Positions 43,131 through 50,917 of a stretch of DNA of 64,000 nucleotides are shown one piece after another (position 1 is the first letter of the stretch; the number at the start of each line of letters is the position of its first letter). The notes beneath the pieces are model-generated. The model did no database searches and was not told the origin of the DNA. It saw nothing but the letters and a program-made list of their open reading frames with translations. This DNA is from Streptomyces spiramyceticus (GTDB lineage Bacteria > Actinomycetota > Actinomycetes > Streptomycetales > Streptomycetaceae): assembly GCF_028807635.1 (NCBI RefSeq), contig NZ_JARBAX010000001.1:4203501-4267500 (forward strand), given 5' to 3'. The position numbers and the translations under genes were made by a program.

Positions 43131-44441
43131 ATGACAGGCAGCACGACAGCGAGCGGCACAGGAGAGGCCATCTCCCAGCCGCGCAAGTCCAGTTGGAAGT
43201 ACATCGGCCCCGGCATCGTCGTCGCCGCGACCGGCGTCGGAGCCGGTGACCTGGTCGCGACGCTGATCGCGGGCAGCAAGTTCGGGTACACGCTGATGTG
43301 GGCCGCGGTCATCGGCTGCATCGTCAAGATCTCCCTCGCCGAGGCGGCGGGCCGCTGGCACCTCGCCACCGGCCGCACGCTCTTCGAGGGCTGGCGCAGC
43401 CTAGGCCAGTGGACCACGGTCTATTTCGCGGTCTACGTCGTCATCTGGGGCTTCGTGTACGGCGCGACGGCCATGTCGTCGTCCGCGCTGCCGATAGTCG
43501 CGCTCTTCCCGGACGGCCCGAGCCTCAAAACCTGGGCGATCATTACGGGCCTGATCGGCCTGGTCTTCGTCTGGTTCAACCAGTACGCCGTCTTCGAGAA
43601 AGTCATGACGGTCCTCGTCGGCGTGATGTTCGTAGTCGTCGTGTACGTCGCCGTACGCGTCGGCCCCGACATTGGCGCGACGTTCGCGGGCCTGGCGCCC
43701 GTACTCCCGGACGGCTCGCTCCTCTACACCCTCGGTCTGATCGGCGGCGTCGGCGGCACGATCACCATGGCGGCGTACGGCTACTGGGTGAACGCGAAGG
43801 GATGGACCAACTCCGGCTGGATGAAGGTGATGCGGCTCGACAACCGCGTCGCGTACATCACCACCGGCATCTTCGTGGTCGCCATGCTGATCGTCGGCGC
43901 GGAACTGCTGCACTCCTCCCAACTCGCCCTGACCAAGGGCGACAGGGGCCTCATCGACCTCGGCAAGATCCTGGAGGACCGGTACGGCGCGGCGACCGCG
44001 AAGCTCTTCCTCGTCGGCTTCTTCGCCACCTCGTTCTCGTCGCTGATCGGTGTATGGCACGGCGTGAGCCTGATGTTCGCCGACTTCGTCGAGCGGCTCC
44101 AGCGCGACCGCAAGGGCGCACCGGTCGACGAGGGCACGGTGGAGGAGGTCGCGGCCGGGGTGAAGGAGCGCTCGATGCCCTTCCGCGCGTATCTGCTGTG
44201 GCTGACGTTCCCGCCGATGGCGCTGCTGTGGCTGGACCAGCCGTTCGGGCTGGTGGTGGTGTACGGCGTGCTCGGCGCGTTCTTCATGCCGTTCCTGGCG
44301 CTGACGCTGGTGTGGCTGCTCAACTCCTCGCGTACACCGGCGGAGTGGCGGAACGGCATCCTGAGCAACGTGATGCTGACGGCGGCGGGGCTGCTGTTCA
44401 TCGTGCTGTGCGTGCAGCAGGTGCGGGAACTGCCCTGGTAG
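43131..44441 (+). CDS. Nramp-related transporter lacking canonical metal motifs
   Basis: A 436-residue membrane protein with about 11 helices and the LeuT fold of Nramp. Helix 1 reads GPGIVVAATGVGAGDLVATL where Nramp has DPGN, and helix 6 reads GGTITMAAYGYW where Nramp has MPH. The metal-binding residues of Mn/Fe Nramp are thus absent, so the substrate probably differs (magnesium or other, unresolved). It diverges from the carboxypeptidase gene. Confidence 0.85.
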   Translation: MTGSTTASGTGEAISQPRKSSWKYIGPGIVVAATGVGAGDLVATLIAGSKFGYTLMWAAVIGCIVKISLAEAAGRWHLATGRTLFEGWRSLGQWTTVYFAVYVVIWGFVYGATAMSSSALPIVALFPDGPSLKTWAIITGLIGLVFVWFNQYAVFEKVMTVLVGVMFVVVVYVAVRVGPDIGATFAGLAPVLPDGSLLYTLGLIGGVGGTITMAAYGYWVNAKGWTNSGWMKVMRLDNRVAYITTGIFVVAMLIVGAELLHSSQLALTKGDRGLIDLGKILEDRYGAATAKLFLVGFFATSFSSLIGVWHGVSLMFADFVERLQRDRKGAPVDEGTVEEVAAGVKERSMPFRAYLLWLTFPPMALLWLDQPFGLVVVYGVLGAFFMPFLALTLVWLLNSSRTPAEWRNGILSNVMLTAAGLLFIVLCVQQVRELPW

Positions 44442-44448
44442 TTGGTGG

Positions 44449-44862
44449 TTACGGGGCCGTCGCCGCGCGCAGCTCACACCAGACGGTCTTGCTGCCGGCC
44501 CTCTGCTGGACGCCCCAGCGGAGGGCCACGGCGGCCAGTAGCGCCATGCCGCGCCCGGACTCGGCGTCCTCGGCGGCGTGCAGGTGTACGGGCAGAGCGC
44601 GCGGGTCGGGATCGGTGACCTCGACGCGGGTACGGTCGCCGGTTCCGCTCACGCGGAGGGTTACGGGGGTGCCTTCGCCGACGTGCGTGATGACGTTGGC
44701 GAGGAGCTCACTGACGCAGAGCTGAACGTCGGGACAGGGTGCGCCGAGGTGCTCGCGCACGGCGCGGCGGAGTTCGGGGACGGCCTTGGGGGCGGCGAGG
44801 AGTTCGAGGTGGAGGTGGGGGGCCGTGGGTGTGGTGGGGGTGGTGGGGGTGGTCGGGATCAC
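44449..44862 (-). CDS. ATP-binding HATPase_c protein (WhiJ-cluster type)
   Basis: A 137-residue protein with an N-terminal Pro/Thr repeat (TPTTPTTPT) and an RsbW-like kinase domain (VQLCVSELLANVITHVGEG; GMALLAAVALRWGVQQ). A GTG at 44862 with GGAAGGCG upstream is chosen; an ATG at 44973 is possible. It diverges from the XRE/DUF397 pair, so the three form a WhiJ/BldB-type set. Confidence 0.8.
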   Translation of the reverse strand: MIPTTPTTPTTPTAPHLHLELLAAPKAVPELRRAVREHLGAPCPDVQLCVSELLANVITHVGEGTPVTLRVSGTGDRTRVEVTDPDPRALPVHLHAAEDAESGRGMALLAAVALRWGVQQRAGSKTVWCELRAATAP

Positions 44863-44975
44863 GGGCGTACGCCTTCCAGTGCGCTGTGTGACGAATTGCT
44901 CACACAGTGGCGTGATCCGCTCTACCGTTGAAGGGCTTTGAGGTCCACACGGACAGGCGTGGAAGGTGATCAACT

Positions 44976-45827
44976 GTGGGACGACGCAAAGACCTTGATG
45001 CGTCCCTGAGTGTCCCGTCGTTCTACGGCGGTGAGTTGCGATGGCAGCGTGAGCACAAGGGGCTCACGCTTGCCGAGGTGGTCGAGGGCAGTTTCTACAG
45101 CCCCACGCTGCTGAGCGAGATCGAACGCGGCAACCGGCGGATGCCCCAGGATCTGGCACGGCACGTCGACCAATTGCTGAAGACCGACGGGTTCTTCGAA
45201 CGGCGGTGCACGGATGTACACAAGGCTCGTATGAGCAAGCACGCCGAGTACTTCGCCCATGTCGTGGATCTGGAAGCACGCGCGAAGGAGATCGAGGAGT
45301 GGAACCCCACCCTGATCCCCGGGCCACTCCAACTAGAGCCGTATATCAGAGCAGTTGTCCATGCCGCCTACCCTCACGAGGCCGAGGAGTCGGTCAAGGT
45401 CAAGGTCGAAGCACGGCGAGAGCGGGCATGGGTCTTCGAAGACGCGAAGGGGCCCGAGTGCTGGCTCGTGCTGCACGAGTCAATCCTTCGGCAACCGATC
45501 ATCGGGGAGGGCGATATGGCCGAGCAGCTCGCCCATATCGTCGCCGTCGCCCAACACCGTCGTTTCATTCCACAGATCCTTCCGTGGAATGCCGGAGCGC
45601 ACCCCTTCATGATGGGAACGACCTGGCTCATGACCTTCACTGATGCCCCACCGCTCATGTACACGGAGGGCATGTACAGCGGGCAGATCATCGATGAGCC
45701 GGAGCTCGTAGGGCAGTACACAAGCGCATACGGTCGACTCAGAGCTGCGGCATTGCCGCCCGAGGAATCGCTGAAGATGATCGAAAAGGCAGCGGAGGAT
45801 TACGGAAATGGCAAGTGCAGGACCTGA
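44976..45827 (+). CDS. XRE-family regulator with DUF5753-type C-terminus (WhiJ-like)
   Basis: A 283-residue protein, GTG start. The helix-turn-helix lies at residues about 18-68 (LRWQREHKGLTLAEVVEGSF, YSPTLLSEIERGNRR), and the C-terminal half is the effector domain typical of WhiJ-like regulators (LHESILRQPIIGEGDMAEQL; GTTWLMTFTDAPPLMYTEGM). Such proteins pair with DUF397 proteins to control development and antibiotic production. Its end overlaps the DUF397 gene by 20 nt. Confidence 0.9.
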   Translation: MGRRKDLDASLSVPSFYGGELRWQREHKGLTLAEVVEGSFYSPTLLSEIERGNRRMPQDLARHVDQLLKTDGFFERRCTDVHKARMSKHAEYFAHVVDLEARAKEIEEWNPTLIPGPLQLEPYIRAVVHAAYPHEAEESVKVKVEARRERAWVFEDAKGPECWLVLHESILRQPIIGEGDMAEQLAHIVAVAQHRRFIPQILPWNAGAHPFMMGTTWLMTFTDAPPLMYTEGMYSGQIIDEPELVGQYTSAYGRLRAAALPPEESLKMIEKAAEDYGNGKCRT

Positions 45828-46026
45828 CTTGGGCAACGACGTCTGGCGCAAGAGCAGCTACAGCAACGGCTCCGGCGGGCTCTGCCTCGAGGTCGCCGAC
45901 GGCCTCACCGGCATCGTCCCCGTACGCGACAGCAAAACCGCACCGCACGGACCCGCCATCGTCGTCCCGGCGAACGCTTGGGCGCGCTTCGTTGCGGCGG
46001 TCCGGCACGGCGACCTCACCACCTGA
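45808..46026 (+). CDS. DUF397-family (BldB-type) small protein
   Basis: A 72-residue protein starting at ATG 45808 inside the XRE gene end. The family consensus is VWRKSSYSNGSGGLCLEVAD, with PVRDSKTAPHGPAIVVPANAW. DUF397 proteins act with adjacent XRE regulators, as antitoxin-like or co-regulator units. The 20-nt overlap shows strict co-expression. Confidence 0.92.
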   Translation: MASAGPDLGNDVWRKSSYSNGSGGLCLEVADGLTGIVPVRDSKTAPHGPAIVVPANAWARFVAAVRHGDLTT

Positions 46027-46067
46027 CGCCACGGCGGTTCGGGCCAGGGGCGTTGATTGTCTCTGCC

Positions 46068-46511
46068 ATGGGGCCGCCCTTTTCGGGAGTTTGGCGGTTC
46101 CGGGCCGGCTGTAAAGGGCGCTCCCTGCGGTCGCGTCGCTGCGCGATGACCCTACGGGCCACCCTTGACACCCACCCCTCCACCGCTAGTTCTTCACGGG
46201 GGGCGGCCCCCGGGGCGGGGCCCACGGGGAAGCTGTGTTCGTTGCTCGGCTTTCGCTGCCGGGCGGCGGCCCGGCGGGTGGAGTGCACCAGTTGAATGGG
46301 GTGACCCGGCTCGGCTCGGCGTCCACCCCGGCCGGTGATCGGCTGAGACTCATGCCCCGTATCTGGGCTGGGTGGGTGGTGCGCAACCCTCCGGCGTAAG
46401 CAGAGGGTTCCATGGGACTCAGGAGGCTGTGGGGACTCCCAAAAGAGTCTTGTGTGCAGAACAGGACACTCCAAGCCCCGGCGCCAGCCCGACCAGTGTC
46501 CTCTTCCGCAC
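46068..46511. repeat. Left arm of a 444-bp inverted repeat
   Basis: The first 253 bp (46068-46320) are identical to the reverse complement of 47116-47368; the remaining part matches with scattered changes. The arm contains open frames but no recognisable protein. Outside it, about 20 bp on each side still match weakly. The middle between the arms is about 413 bp. Confidence 0.85.
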
Positions 46512-46648
46512 GGGGATGTCGAACCGGGCCTTCATAGAAGCCCTACCGCTCGGCGGGGTCCTCGGCACCGTCACTGTCGCTCCACCGTTGCAGCACGGTG
46601 TTGAAGGCGGTCAGTCTGCAGACGAGCGCGCCGGTCGGCATGGTGAAG

Positions 46649-46880
46649 GTGCTGTTCGGCCGCATCCTCGCCCCGCTCGCCCAGTCCCCGGACCGGGGTG
46701 CGCTGCCCCAGCTGTATGCGGCAACCGACCCGTGTGGAGGGCGGCCAGTTCATCGGCTCGGACGGCCTGGCGGAGCGCGGCGGACCGACGCGCGTACAGC
46801 TGTCCCCTGCGGCGGCCCACGCCGAGACCGGCCGCCGCCTATGAGAGTTGCCGGAACAATCGACCGACGTGCGGTTCGTG
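46649..46880 (+). pseudogene. C-terminal fragment of a short-chain dehydrogenase
   Basis: From 46649 the plus strand encodes VLFGRILAPLAQSPDRGALP and QLYAATDP, then after a one-base shift near 46735 a second frame encodes GGQFIGSDGLAERGGPTRVQ and LSPAAAHAETGRRL, followed by TGA where Trp (WEL) is expected. These are SDR C-terminal features. The gene is broken by a frameshift and a stop, lies inside the inverted-repeat structure, and lacks its Rossmann half. Confidence 0.6.
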
Positions 46881-46924
46881 CTTCCGCCCCCTGCCCATTG
46901 ATGCCGCGCCAGCTGGCGTCTTGT

Positions 46925-47368
46925 GTGCGGAAGAGGACACCGTCAGGTCTGGCGCCGGGGCTTGGGGTGTCCGGTTCCACACACATGACGCTTTCGGCAG
47001 TCCCCACAGCCTCCTGAGTCCCATGGAGCCCTCTGCTTACGCCGAAGCGGGTGCGCACCACCCACCCAGTCCAGATACGGGGCATGAGTCTCAGCCGACC
47101 ACCGGCCCGCCGCCCGCCGAGCCGAGCCGGGTCACCCCATTCAACTGGTGCACTCCACCCGCCGGGCCGCCGCCCGGCAGCGAAAGCCGAGCAACGAACA
47201 CAGCTTCCCCGTGGGCCCCGCCCCGGGGGCCGCCCCCCGTGAAGAACTAGCGGTGGAGGGGTGGGTGTCAAGGGTGGCCCGTAGGGTCATCGCGCAGCGA
47301 CGCGACCGCAGGGAGCGCCCTTTACAGCCGGCCCGGAACCGCCAAACTCCCGAAAAGGGCGGCCCCAT
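46925..47368. repeat. Right arm of the 444-bp inverted repeat
   Basis: Reverse complement of the left arm at 46068-46511, with equal overall length and exact match over the outer 253 bp (47116-47368). Two compensating 1-nt indels lie in the inner part. Together with the left arm it spans 1.3 kb and contains no complete gene. Confidence 0.85.
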
Positions 47369-47410
47369 ACCAGAAGCAACCAACGCCCCCGCCCAGGACA
47401 GCAGCCCCAC

Positions 47411-47452
47411 ACTTTCCGACGCGGAAAGTTAAGACTTGACGAAATGGAAAGT
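47411..47452. promoter_or_regulatory. Operator cluster upstream of the membrane protein/regulator operon
   Basis: ACTTTCC (47411-47417) and GGAAAGT (47423-47429) form a perfect inverted repeat with a 5-nt spacer. GGAAAGT recurs at 47446-47452, and a related GGAAACT overlaps the start codon at 47472. TTGACG and TTGACT are both present nearby. The winged-helix protein encoded at 47912 is the likely binder. Confidence 0.45.
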
Positions 47453-47471
47453 AAAAGCTTGACTTGCCGGT

Positions 47472-47915
47472 ATGGAAACTGACGCTTCGCTCTCCAGCCA
47501 CCGCCCCACGCCCGCTGAGGCGGCCGCCGCCCTCAACCGGGTGGAACACGCACGGTCGTCTGTGGCGCAAACGCCGATACCGCTGCGCATCGGCGTTCTG
47601 CTCGTGGCGATTGTCGTGGCCGTTCCCCTCACGCGACTGCTGCCCGGTGTGTGGCCGTCTGTCGTCTGCGTGCTGTTGGCTGCGGCGGGCGGCGCCATCG
47701 GCGCTTGGCAGGTGCGCGTGCTCGGGTTCCGCGGGCGGATGACGTCGCGCGACATCGCGCTCATGGTGGGGCTGGTGGCCGTGTGCATTGCTGGGTTCGC
47801 CACGGCCGCTTTCCTCGGCAGTGCCGTGTGGTTCGCCGTCGCCGCCGTAAACGGCGTACTGATGGCTGCTCGGGTACTTCTCGTCGGCCGTCGCGTGGCC
47901 GGAGGCGAGCGGTGA
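47472..47915 (+). CDS. Four-helix membrane protein
   Basis: A 147-residue protein with a short cytoplasmic start (METDASLSSHRPTPAEAAAA) and four membrane helices (IGVLLVAIVVAVPLTRLLPG, VVCVLLAAAGGAIGAW, IALMVGLVAVCIAGFATAA, VWFAVAAVNGVLMAARVLLV). Function unknown. The ATG lacks a clear ribosome site, so the mRNA may be leaderless. Its stop overlaps the next gene (GTGA). Confidence 0.75.
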   Translation: METDASLSSHRPTPAEAAAALNRVEHARSSVAQTPIPLRIGVLLVAIVVAVPLTRLLPGVWPSVVCVLLAAAGGAIGAWQVRVLGFRGRMTSRDIALMVGLVAVCIAGFATAAFLGSAVWFAVAAVNGVLMAARVLLVGRRVAGGER

Positions 47916-48247
47916 CCAGGGCGGACGCCTCCGGTCGCGCCTCCGACGACGCGTCGGACGGCTTCGACGTCATCATCCACGCACCCAAAAGGCTGATGAT
48001 CTGCGCGCTGCTCGATGCGGTCGCCGAGGCCGAGTTCGCTGTCGTCCAGGAGCGAGTCGCAGTGAGCGCCTCCGTGCTGAGCAAGCATGTGGCGGTGCTC
48101 ATGGAGGCCGGCTACGTCGCCCAGCGCAAGACCGTCCGCGACACCCGTCCGCGGGTTCAGCTGCGGCTTACGTCCGACGGACGACGCGCCTACCGAGCTC
48201 ATGTAGCTGCTTTGAGGGCCATCGTCGATGCAGCCCCTGACGACTGA
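47912..48247 (+). CDS. Winged-helix transcriptional regulator (MarR/ArsR-like)
   Basis: A 111-residue protein from a GTG overlapping the membrane protein stop. Residues about 25-100 form a winged helix: KRLMICALLDAVAEAEFAVV, ERVAVSASVLSKHVAVLMEA (recognition helix) and GYVAQRKTVRDTRPRVQLRL (wing). It has no metal-ligand Cys, so an organic effector or none is likely. The membrane protein may be its target or partner; autoregulation through 47411-47452 is inferred. Confidence 0.8.
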   Translation: MTRADASGRASDDASDGFDVIIHAPKRLMICALLDAVAEAEFAVVQERVAVSASVLSKHVAVLMEAGYVAQRKTVRDTRPRVQLRLTSDGRRAYRAHVAALRAIVDAAPDD

Positions 48248-48278
48248 GCCGACCTGATCCCTGATTCCTGCTCCCGGA

Positions 48279-49439
48279 TCAGAGTTCAGGTTGCTGCTGG
48301 GTCGCGCAGTGGATGCCGCCGCCGCCCTCCGCGACCGTGTCGATCCGCACCTGGACGACTTCCCTGCCCGGGTGGAGTTCGCCGATGATCGACGCGGCGT
48401 TCCGGTCGGCCTTGCGGTCGCCGAAGCGCGGGATGATCACGGCGTCGTTCACCGCGTAGAAGTTGGCGTACGAGCCGAGGAAGTCCGGCCCGCGGCGGCC
48501 GAGTTCGGACGGGTCGGGCTCGGGCAGATCGACCAGCTCCAGCTGTTGGCCCCGCGCGTCGGTCGCCGTTTCCAGCACGCCACGGGCCTGGTCGTAGGCG
48601 CGGGTCCATACGTCCGGCCCGGCACCCTCGGGTGGGCGGCTCAGCAGCACTGCGCCGTCTTCCGCGAATCGCGCCAAGGCATCGACGTGGTAGTCGGTGA
48701 TGTCCTTGCCCCGTACGCCCTTGAGCCAGATCACGGTGGTCACACCCAGCAGGTCTTTCAACACGGCTTCGATCTCGTCGCGCGACCTGCCGGGGTTCCG
48801 GTTTCCGTTCACCAGTGAGCTTTCGGTGACCAGGAGCGTGCCGTGGCCGTCGACCTCCAGCGAGCCGCCCTCGGCGATCAGCGGCGCGTCGATACGGGGC
48901 ACGCCTTCGCGGGTCAGGACGGTGCGGGCGACCTTCGCGTCTCGTCCGTGCTCCTGCTTTCCGCCCCAGCCGTTGAAGTGGAAGTCGATGCCGTGCAGGA
49001 GCTGGCCCTTCCCCTTCGGTCCGGTCGCGACAAAGGTCGGCCCGGTGTCGCGCATCCACAGATCGTCGACCGGCACTGGAATCACCTCGACGCCCGATCC
49101 GCACGCCCGCCGCGCCGCTTTCGCCTCCTCCGGAGCGGCCAGCAGCACCACCGGCTCGAAATCGGCGATCGAGCGGGCGATCCGGGCGATGTCGCCCTGG
49201 ACGTCCTCCGCCCATTCCTTCCACACCGAATCCAGCGGCGGCCAGGCCATGTACGTGCGCTCATGCCGCTGTGTCTCGGCAGGCATGCGCCGACCAGCCG
49301 CCTGCTTCTCCTCAGTCACCTTCTCCTCGCCCGTCTTCTTCTGTCCCGACGGCGCGCAGGCGTTGAGCCCTGCGGCGCCGGCGAGTACGGCCGCTGCCCC
49401 GGACCTCAGCAGCGTTCGGCGGTTCGGTTGTCCCCTCAC
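48279..49439 (-). CDS. Exported agmatine deiminase-family lipoprotein
   Basis: A 386-residue protein, GTG start. The N-terminus has a twin-arginine signal (NRRTLLRSGAAAVLAG) and a lipobox (LNAC) at about residues 25-28. The rest is a PAD-type deiminase (PFAM AgmD-like) with VDDLWMRDTGPTF, GWGGKQEHGRDAKVA, IAEGGSLEVDGHG and the catalytic Cys378 in GGGGIHCATQQ. It hydrolyses agmatine or another guanidine compound, here probably outside the membrane. A TetR-type palindrome lies upstream. Confidence 0.85.
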   Translation of the reverse strand: MRGQPNRRTLLRSGAAAVLAGAAGLNACAPSGQKKTGEEKVTEEKQAAGRRMPAETQRHERTYMAWPPLDSVWKEWAEDVQGDIARIARSIADFEPVVLLAAPEEAKAARRACGSGVEVIPVPVDDLWMRDTGPTFVATGPKGKGQLLHGIDFHFNGWGGKQEHGRDAKVARTVLTREGVPRIDAPLIAEGGSLEVDGHGTLLVTESSLVNGNRNPGRSRDEIEAVLKDLLGVTTVIWLKGVRGKDITDYHVDALARFAEDGAVLLSRPPEGAGPDVWTRAYDQARGVLETATDARGQQLELVDLPEPDPSELGRRGPDFLGSYANFYAVNDAVIIPRFGDRKADRNAASIIGELHPGREVVQVRIDTVAEGGGGIHCATQQQPEL

Positions 49440-49477
49440 GCGTGCCCCTCAGCATCGTGATTGATCGCAAACACATC

Positions 49478-49497
49478 CTGTCTGAAAATTCAGTCAG
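49478..49497. promoter_or_regulatory. TetR-type palindrome upstream of the deiminase gene
   Basis: CTGTCTGAAAATTCAGTCAG is a 20-bp palindrome with one mismatched pair, 39 bp before the GTG at 49439. It resembles operators of TetR/AcrR-type repressors; no repressor gene is adjacent. Confidence 0.5.
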
Positions 49498-49513
49498 GAT
49501 CGAGGCTAGCACC

Positions 49514-49559
49514 AGAACGCAGCAGCGCCGCCGGGGGAGCGGCGGCGCGGCAGCGTTCT
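49514..49559 (-). terminator. Terminator after the chitinase gene
   Basis: A two-part stem (AGAACGC with GCGTTCT outside, GCGCCGCC with GGCGGCGC inside) at 49514-49559 lies about 33 bp after the chitinase stop codon. Confidence 0.7.
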
Positions 49560-49591
49560 GAAGACTGTTACGGAATGCCTATGGAATGCCG

Positions 49592-50608
49592 TTACGGCAG
49601 GTTGTGTACGTGCGGTCCCACCGCGTCCGACCAGGCGTTTCCGGCCGTCGCGTCCCAGTTGGTCGACCACGTCATCGCGCCGCGCAGCCCGGGGTAGGTC
49701 TTGGTGGGCTTGAACGTGCCGCAGCCGGTGCCTCGGGTGAGGCAGTCCAGCGCGTTCTTCACCACGGAAGGGTCGACGTAACCGCTGCCGGCAGCCCGCG
49801 TGGATGCCGGTACGCCGATGCCGACCTGGGACGGATCCAGGCCGCCCTCCAGCTGGATGCAGGCGAGCGCGGTGAGGAAGTCCACCGAGCCCTGGGAGTA
49901 GACCTTGCCGTCGCAGCCCAGCATCGAACCGCTGTTGTAGTACTGCATGTTGACGACGGTGAGAATGTCCTTCACCGCCAGCGCCGTCTTGAAGTACTCG
50001 TTCGACGTCGACTGCATGTCGATGGTCTGCGGCGCCATGGTCAGGACCAGCCCGGAGCCCGCCTTGGCCGACAGCTGACGCAGTGCCTTCGTCAAGTAGG
50101 CGGAGTTGACGCCGTGCTCCAGGTCGATGTCGACGCCGTCGAAGCCGTATTCCTGCATCAGGGCGTGGGCGCTGTTCGCGAAGGCCGTCGCGGAGGCGTC
50201 ACTGTTGATGGTGACGTTGCCCTTTTCGCCGCCGATGGAGAGGATCACCGACTTCCCGGCGTCCTTCTTGGACTTGATGTCCGCCTTGAAATCGGCGGCG
50301 GAGCTGTAGCCGACCGCAGGATCGAGGTTGAAGGTGATCTCGCCGGGTGTGGCGGTCGAGTCGGCGAAGGACACGGCGATGATGTCGTACTGCGCCTGTA
50401 CGTCGCGGAGTTTCTGGACGGTGGCGCCGTTGTTGAAGTTCTGCCAGTAACCGGTCAGCGCGTGCTTGGGCACGGCTGCGGGCTCCGCGTGGGGAGCTCC
50501 GGTGGCAATACCGGTGCCGGCCAGCGCGGCTGTCACGACGACAGCCATCACCGACCCAATTCCGAACCGACTCCGACGCCGACGCAGGGTGTTTTCTCTG
50601 CGGTCCAC
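49592..50608 (-). CDS. Secreted GH18 chitinase
   Basis: A 338-residue protein, GTG start with GGAGG upstream. A signal peptide (SVMAVVVTAALAGTGIATGA) is followed by a glycoside hydrolase 18 barrel. The catalytic motif DGVDIDLE is at residues 157-164 (acid Glu164), and SIGGEKG and MQYYNSG are further family features. No carbohydrate-binding module is seen, so it is a single-domain enzyme. The upstream region carries two palindromes that resemble DasR sites. Confidence 0.93.
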   Translation of the reverse strand: MDRRENTLRRRRSRFGIGSVMAVVVTAALAGTGIATGAPHAEPAAVPKHALTGYWQNFNNGATVQKLRDVQAQYDIIAVSFADSTATPGEITFNLDPAVGYSSAADFKADIKSKKDAGKSVILSIGGEKGNVTINSDASATAFANSAHALMQEYGFDGVDIDLEHGVNSAYLTKALRQLSAKAGSGLVLTMAPQTIDMQSTSNEYFKTALAVKDILTVVNMQYYNSGSMLGCDGKVYSQGSVDFLTALACIQLEGGLDPSQVGIGVPASTRAAGSGYVDPSVVKNALDCLTRGTGCGTFKPTKTYPGLRGAMTWSTNWDATAGNAWSDAVGPHVHNLP

Positions 50609-50664
50609 TTGATGCCTCCGGTGGGGGTGGGGGGAGGAGGTTTCACTGGGACGGTGGCCACCGC

Positions 50665-50691
50665 TGGTCGACCAAACTGGTTCAGACCAAT
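50665..50691. promoter_or_regulatory. DasR-like operator (dre) and second palindrome upstream of the chitinase
   Basis: ACTGGTTCAGACCAAT (50676-50691) matches the dre pattern ACTGGTCTAGACCACT of the N-acetylglucosamine regulator DasR at most positions. TGGTCGACCA (50665-50674), a perfect palindrome, lies just beside it on the chitinase side. Both are 57-83 bp before the chitinase start. Confidence 0.6.
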
Positions 50692-50872
50692 TGAGTTGTC
50701 AAGACCTCTGGCAGCAACGGGCGGTGAGCTGCCGCCACTTCACCTGTTCGGCCCCGTCGACTTCGTCAACTTCGACAGGCGGGCGTGCCCCCAGAAGAAA
50801 AAGGAAAAGTGTTCACCACCAGGTAGGTCGTGGATAAAGTGCTGGTGCAGCACGACGGAGAGTGTCGATCTG

Positions 50873-50897
50873 CGTACGCCGGGCTGATCGGCGTACG
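50873..50897 (+). other. 5'-leader hairpin before the 50918 gene
   Basis: CGTACGCCG (50873-50881) and CGGCGTACG (50889-50897) form a perfect 9-bp stem with a 7-nt loop, ending 10 nt before the GGGGAA ribosome site. It may affect transcription or translation of the first gene of the pilus region. Confidence 0.4.
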
Positions 50898-50917
50898 GAG
50901 TGAACGGGGAAACCTAC

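Noticed and set aside
46649..46880. SDR fragment as a functional dehydrogenase
   Set aside because: It lacks the cofactor-binding half and has a frameshift and a stop.
46016..47432. Small frames in the inverted-repeat arms as real genes
   Set aside because: The two frames are copies of the same repeat read in both arms, Arg/Pro-rich and without domains or ribosome sites.
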